Source: Sequoia sempervirens
Taxonomy: Eukaryota; Streptophyta; Pinopsida; Cupressales; Cupressaceae
Direction: 5' to 3'
Assembly: GCA_007258455.2 (NCBI GenBank)
Contig: VDFB02252616.1
Location: 122,035,394-122,099,393, forward strand
Length of the DNA: 64,000 nt
The position numbers were made by a program, and so were the translations under genes. Positions 59,680-64,000 of the stretch are shown in pieces; the stretch's first letter is position 1, and each line of letters opens with the position of its first letter. The notes under the pieces were generated by a model, which was given only the letters and a program-made list of their open reading frames with translations, did not search any database and was not told the origin of the DNA.

Positions 59680-60544
59680 AGTACATAATGAATTGTTTGA
59701 TAGAATTCCACTAAGAGATGTCATCTCATGGAATGAAATGATATGATTGTAGAATGTGCACAAAATGGATTTTGCAAGGAAGCTCTCAAAATATTTGAAT
59801 TAATGAAGCACTCTGGATTACCAACATTGTAAATATTTTCTTGTGTTCTACATGCATGCAATTATGTAGGTTTAGTGGATGAGGGCTAAATGTACTTCAC
59901 ACATCAGTAACCCTTATTTCATTTACATATATAGGTGGTCATGAGGTGTGCATGGTTGACCTTTGTGCCTATGCTGGCTATCTTTAGGACACCCTAAACA
60001 TTATTACTGAGATGCCAGTTAAACCTTTGGTTCCTATTGATCATATATGAATATAGGTTGAGTATTCCAGCAACACTACTTTTTTAATTGGATCTTAAAA
60101 ATGTTGTAAATTAAAAAAATTGTACAGAAGTGGGTAGGTGTGGTGAGGTTCAAATAGTAAGGAGATTGATGAAAGATAAAGGAATTAAAAAGATACTTAC
60201 ATGTTGTTGGATTGAAGGGCATAAAATGATACATACTTTTTTGTGTAAGAAACAGATTGCATCCAAAAACATGGGAGATCTATGCAAAATTGGAGAAATT
60301 GGCTTGGAAAACGAAGGCGACAAGGTATTTCCACGATAGTGAAAAGTTAGCAATTGCATTTGGTTTGTTAAACATGGCCCCTAGTAAAACTATTAGAGTT
60401 TTTAAGAACCTTCGAGTATGTTATTATTTTCACACTACATCTAAATTCATCTCCAAGATTGTTGTAAGAGAAATTGTTGTGAGAGATGTGAACCATTTCC
60501 ATCATTTTAAACAAGGACAATGTTCCTGTGGAGAATATTGGTGA
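59680..60544 (+). pseudogene. PPR-DYW RNA-editing factor pseudogene (C-terminal part)
   Basis: Frames broken by several shifts and stops follow the canonical order. A PPR motif reads NELFDRIPLRDVISWNEMI, then (A)QNGFCKEALKIFELMKHSG, then SCVLHACNYVGLVDEG. An E-type region follows with MVDLCAYAGYL and ITEMPVKP. The E+ part has RRLMKDKGIKK and WIEGHKMIHTFL, then EIYAKLEKLAWKTKA, and the DYW domain SEKLAIAFGLLN to GQCSCGEYW and stop TGA 60542. Family role: organellar C-to-U RNA editing. Key sites are damaged: the catalytic His of HSEKLAIAFG is Asp, and the CGDCH zinc ligands read CYYFH. The upstream PPR array is absent. It follows the protease fragment in opposite orientation. Confidence 0.85.
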
Positions 60545-60809
60545 TATTAAATGAAACAATCTGAAAAGTAGGCTTACACTATAATAATGTGCACTACATC
60601 ATATATTAAGTAATAGAGAAGGGAAATCCATCAAATCATAACAACAATGATTTTTTTTGTCATATGTTTTAGTTACAAGTGCCCTACTAGACATACATGA
60701 AAATGTGGAAGCAATATACACAAGGAAAGTGAACTATTTCCAAAAAATGCCTCAAATAAATGTGATATTTTATTTTATAGTTTAAATCTGCAATACCACA
60801 CCATTTTGA
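60545..60809. other. Spacer, nothing recognised
   Basis: AT-rich sequence with short T runs. No feature supported. Confidence 0.3.
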
Positions 60810-61100
60810 CATGATCCTTGCAGTGATGCGGGATGTTACAACTACACAACATTGTTATTGCTTGGACTTTGTGGTATTGCAGGATGTTACCACTACATTG
60901 CACCATTATTTCTTGACCTTCACTGTAATGCAGGATGTTACCACTACATTGCACTATGTCTTCTTCTCTCTTACAGGGATGCGAGAGAATTATTTGATTT
61001 ACCACCATACTACACATTTATTGCTTGGCCTTTGTGGTAATGTGGAATGTTACCACGAAATCACACTGTTTCTTCTTGGCTTTTGTGGTATGGCAATAAT
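60810..61100 (+). repeat. ~55-bp minisatellite, about five units
   Basis: Units centre on (C/G)(A/G)GGATGTTACCACTACATTGCAC, followed by TATTTCTTG(C/G)(A/C)CTT-type sequence. Starts are near 60826, 60880, 60934, 60975 (diverged) and 61041. The overlapping short frames on both strands (60775-61104) are only the repeat read in different frames. Confidence 0.75.
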
Positions 61101-63080
61101 ATGAAACCTATCATGACCATCTACTACCTTGACACAACAGTCTTATAAAACTTTTCAATATTTATGTGCACATTTTAAATTAAATTCATATCTATAAGGA
61201 AACTATCCTATAGGGATGACAATCCCAAGAAAAATGGCAATGGTTACACCAATAAATAGTTAACTAGAAACCATGAATTTTAAATACAAAATGGAGAATA
61301 TACAAAGAGTTAAGTTAGTGAGAAAATATCCTTGGAGCATTTTCATCAAAATTATGACAATCTAAGAGTTCATAGTAATAAATCATATACCCTCAAAGAC
61401 CTAACAGTCATAATAGACCTGGTGATAGCTTTCAAAGTCATAAAAATAAATTCATGAGAGAATAGATGCAAGAGCATGAGAAGACATTGAGATGGAAGGA
61501 AAGTTGGTAGAGTTGAAGAATCAAACCTGTAGTGAGAAGGTAGGGAGAACATAGTAATTTACAGTCAAGAACATCATGGAAGTTTTTCAAGTGACTATAT
61601 TTGGGCAAGGAGAGAACTTGGTGACAACATTACGATCAAAACAATAAGGATACTCAAAACCCTACCAAACCCTAGGGATCATCACCTTATAGAGATCTCA
61701 AACATAAATCAAAATATTTCACAGAGACTAAAATCATCTCTATTTTTTATGATTAAAAAAAGTAACAAAAGTAACAAAAAATTATATTTACAAGTGTTGA
61801 AAAGAAGTGCATGGAAAGTATATTATGCTGAATGTTTTTTTTTTTTAAATTAACCATTAACTATCCAATACAATCTAACAAAATACAAATATACAATGAA
61901 ATATTATGATTAACAAAAGATAATTTTATCGTTTATCTTAAGGTAGAATTTTTTTTTTTGTGCAAGTGAAAAATAACACCATAGGATCTAGGATTATTCT
62001 GAACAAATAACATTTTCATTTACATCATTTTCAAGAAATAGTTTTTTAGATCCATTTTGTTGTACAAAAATCAAATCAAATATGCAATGATCTCAAACAT
62101 CTGAAGGTTTAAAAATCTTATATTTTTATATGTATTCTTGGGTGTATCGTGCATCTCACTATAAAAAAGACCGAATCTTTTTCTCCAATAGGGTAAACAC
62201 ATAGATCATTATGATATAAATTTTTTTGATTACAAAGCTTTTTTTAATTACAAGATCCATAAAAAAATTGTTTTGTTTTGCAAAGTTTTCTACCTTGTGA
62301 CTCCTCCAACTCTATTAAACTGGAGGAATGAGGAGTTCACAAGCTTGATAGGTGATGTAATAGGGAAGAGAGAAGAGTGGGATAGAGTATGATTACAATT
62401 TGCACAATAATCTAGGAAACCTAAAAAAAATGGAATACGGAAGAGAGAAGAGTGGGACAAGGTAGCATGGACGTCTTAATGAGCCATTTGTATCACTATG
62501 AAGGCCTAACAACTACTGTGTGTTGTTGTGATGGTTGTGCATAAGTTTTTGTGAAGGCTTTGGTGATCTAAAGTGGAGCTTGCAACTACAATATTTGATA
62601 AAAATATACTTGGTGATCATTGTTAGAGAGTTACAAAATGTGAATTGTCCTCTATCCTATACAACTAATTTAAAGGAAGAAAAATATCAAACAATGATTG
62701 AATCATAACAAATAGTCCAAAAACAATGAAATTTACTATCAAATGGTGACAAAGATCTTCTCTCTAAGTAATTTGCACATGGTGAATGAGAACATAATGA
62801 GTAAGAAGTAAAATAGCACTGGATCATAGCACTACAAAATGGTCATAAGTTATGCAATGAAATTCACTATTCTTTTGATCACAAAGGAGATCAAGATAAT
62901 AACCAACATACTGATGTGCACAAAGAATGTTTATGGAGTGCAAACTTCCTTACAAATAAATTACCATGCAACAGAGTTTGAGATGAATTGCACCTGCTAT
63001 TTTATGTTGATATGGATATGTTCTAGCCTATAGTTAATTGTTGCAGCATAATAGATATGCTAAATAGTTGTTCATATACC
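61101..63080. other. Gene-free AT-rich stretch
   Basis: No gene supported. A short inverted repeat (CTTGTGACTCCTCCA ... GAGGAGTTCACAAG) lies at about 62295-62343. A direct repeat GGAAGAGAGAAGAGTGGGA occurs at about 62363 and 62440. Confidence 0.4.
62924..62946 (+). repeat. 23-bp direct repeat, left copy
   Basis: AGAATGTTTATGGAGTGCAA plus ACT, identical to 63798-63820. The two copies bracket the hairpin at 63113-63783. Confidence 0.9.
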
Positions 63081-63112
63081 ATTGTTTCAAATTCTAAATT
63101 GCTATACTGAAT

Positions 63113-63783
63113 CTTTCACAATTATTTGCTTCATTTATTTGATCGAAGAAAACCTATTGTATAGAATATGCTCTCAAAATCACACTAAAATCCTTTATTC
63201 TAGGATGACTGTTCAAAATCTTTCTCATCAAAAAATGAACAAAAGCATCAGTCATTAACTTGAACTTTGCAAGTGTTTTATAAAATTATAATTTTCCACT
63301 CTCTTTTCCATTCTGAATTTTATTCCCAATTTCATCCATGAAGAACTTCCTCATCCTATAGATCCTGTTGTTATCCATAACTTTTCTAGGTGTCGAGGAT
63401 AGCTTCGTGTTTTTACCCAAGCAGCAATTGACAAAATTTGGCCTTACCAGATTTGATCTAGTAAGACCAAATTTTGTAAATTGTTGCTTGGGTAAAAACT
63501 TGAAGTTATCCTCGACACCTGGCAAAGTAAGATCTATAGGCTGAGGAAGTTCTTCATGGACGAAATTGGAAATAAAATTTAGAATGGAAAAGAGAGTGGA
63601 AAATTATAATTTGATGAAACTCTTGCAAAGTTCAAGTTAATGACTAATGCTTTTGTTCATTGTTATGATGGGAAATATTTTGAATAGTCATCTTAGAATA
63701 AAATATTTTATTGTGATTTTGAGAGCATCTTCTATACAACAGGTTGTCTTAGATCAAATAAATGAAGCAAACAATTGTGAAAG
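63113..63783. repeat. Long near-symmetric hairpin element
   Basis: Arms 63113-63452 and 63456-63783, three-base loop. The inner ~100 bp pair nearly perfectly (GTGTCGAGGATA ... TATCCTCGACAC; TTTTTACCCAAGCAGCAATT ... AATTGTTGCTTGGGTAAAAA). The outer parts pair with more mismatches. Weaker pairing continues outward to ~63080. No coding frame. It looks like a foldback or MITE-type element, or an inverted duplication. Confidence 0.88.
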
Positions 63784-63797
63784 AGCTAGCAAGTTTG

Positions 63798-63820
63798 AGA
63801 ATGTTTATGGAGTGCAAACT
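63798..63820 (+). repeat. 23-bp direct repeat, right copy
   Basis: Identical to 62924-62946. It is followed by a GC-rich palindromic string AGCGCGAGCGC at 63824-63834. Confidence 0.9.
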
Positions 63821-64000
63821 CATAGCGCGAGCGCATTATAACATGCTCACATTATTTCACGTTAAAAAAAGAAGAAAAAAGTGAAATTATTTTCCTTGGA
63901 ATACCAACCCAAAGGCTTGGAAGGAATTCCCAATGAGGCTAGAGACATTTTTTTGCAAATTCTACATTTTTTCACATAATCAGGTTCATGGTCACCATTA

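Noticed and set aside
1..64000. tRNA, rRNA, CRISPR, operon or organelle-derived segments
   Set aside because: No cloverleaf-like or rRNA-like blocks, no regular spacer arrays, and no plastid or mitochondrial gene motif were recognised. The texture is nuclear plant repeat DNA throughout.

Overview
This is a nuclear plant window. It is AT-rich, has almost no intact genes and consists mainly of old transposable elements nested inside one another. No full-length functional gene is visible. The host-type remnants (a PPR-DYW protein, a phytepsin-type aspartic protease, an RRM protein and a resistance-type LRR), the retrotransposon families and the depth of decay suggest a large-genome seed plant, most likely a gymnosperm. 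That identification is an inference.

Layout. 1-6.5 kb: decayed retroelement material, with a gag-like remnant on the minus strand and two copies of an ~170-bp repeat. 6.5-17.4 kb: AT-rich intergenic sequence with an (AT)32 tract and one ~0.8-kb dispersed element. 17.4-29.5 kb: a Ty3/gypsy-like element arranged LTR - internal - LTR - internal (LTRs 17375-18661 and 26743-28026). Its first internal region carries gag, zinc-knuckle and protease remnants and has been interrupted by at least three other insertions: the ~0.8-kb element in inverse orientation, a Mutator/Phantom-type DNA transposon whose long terminal repeats are built of AATAACC units, and a second element with 35-bp inverted ends.

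29.5-58.2 kb is a nested stack. The second gypsy gag is broken by one CACTA element (start 29508). That CACTA is split by a unit, here called D, whose flanks carry GTTAC/GTTAG. D encodes a long decayed protein of unknown family (52.98-56.62 kb). D is itself split by a second, apparently full-length 21.5-kb CACTA element (29892-51423, target duplication TTG). Inside that CACTA sits a 4.2-kb LTR element, here called E (33542-37758, target duplication AATAC), with one ~700-codon decayed frame and no reverse transcriptase.

The large CACTA also holds an accessory gene with a duplicated exon, a ~0.8-1.0-kb-arm palindrome, and host-like minus-strand fragments: LRR repeats, a coding-like exon, and four phase-consistent exons of an RRM protein with introns retained. 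This looks like DNA-level gene capture. The other CACTA continues at 57.74 kb and is followed by an aspartic-protease fragment (minus) and a PPR-DYW pseudogene (plus). The last 3.5 kb contain a minisatellite and a near-symmetric ~0.68-kb hairpin. Premature stops in the long dead frames are mostly TAG, and the E LTRs differ by transitions in the part compared by eye, as expected of long-methylated plant transposons.
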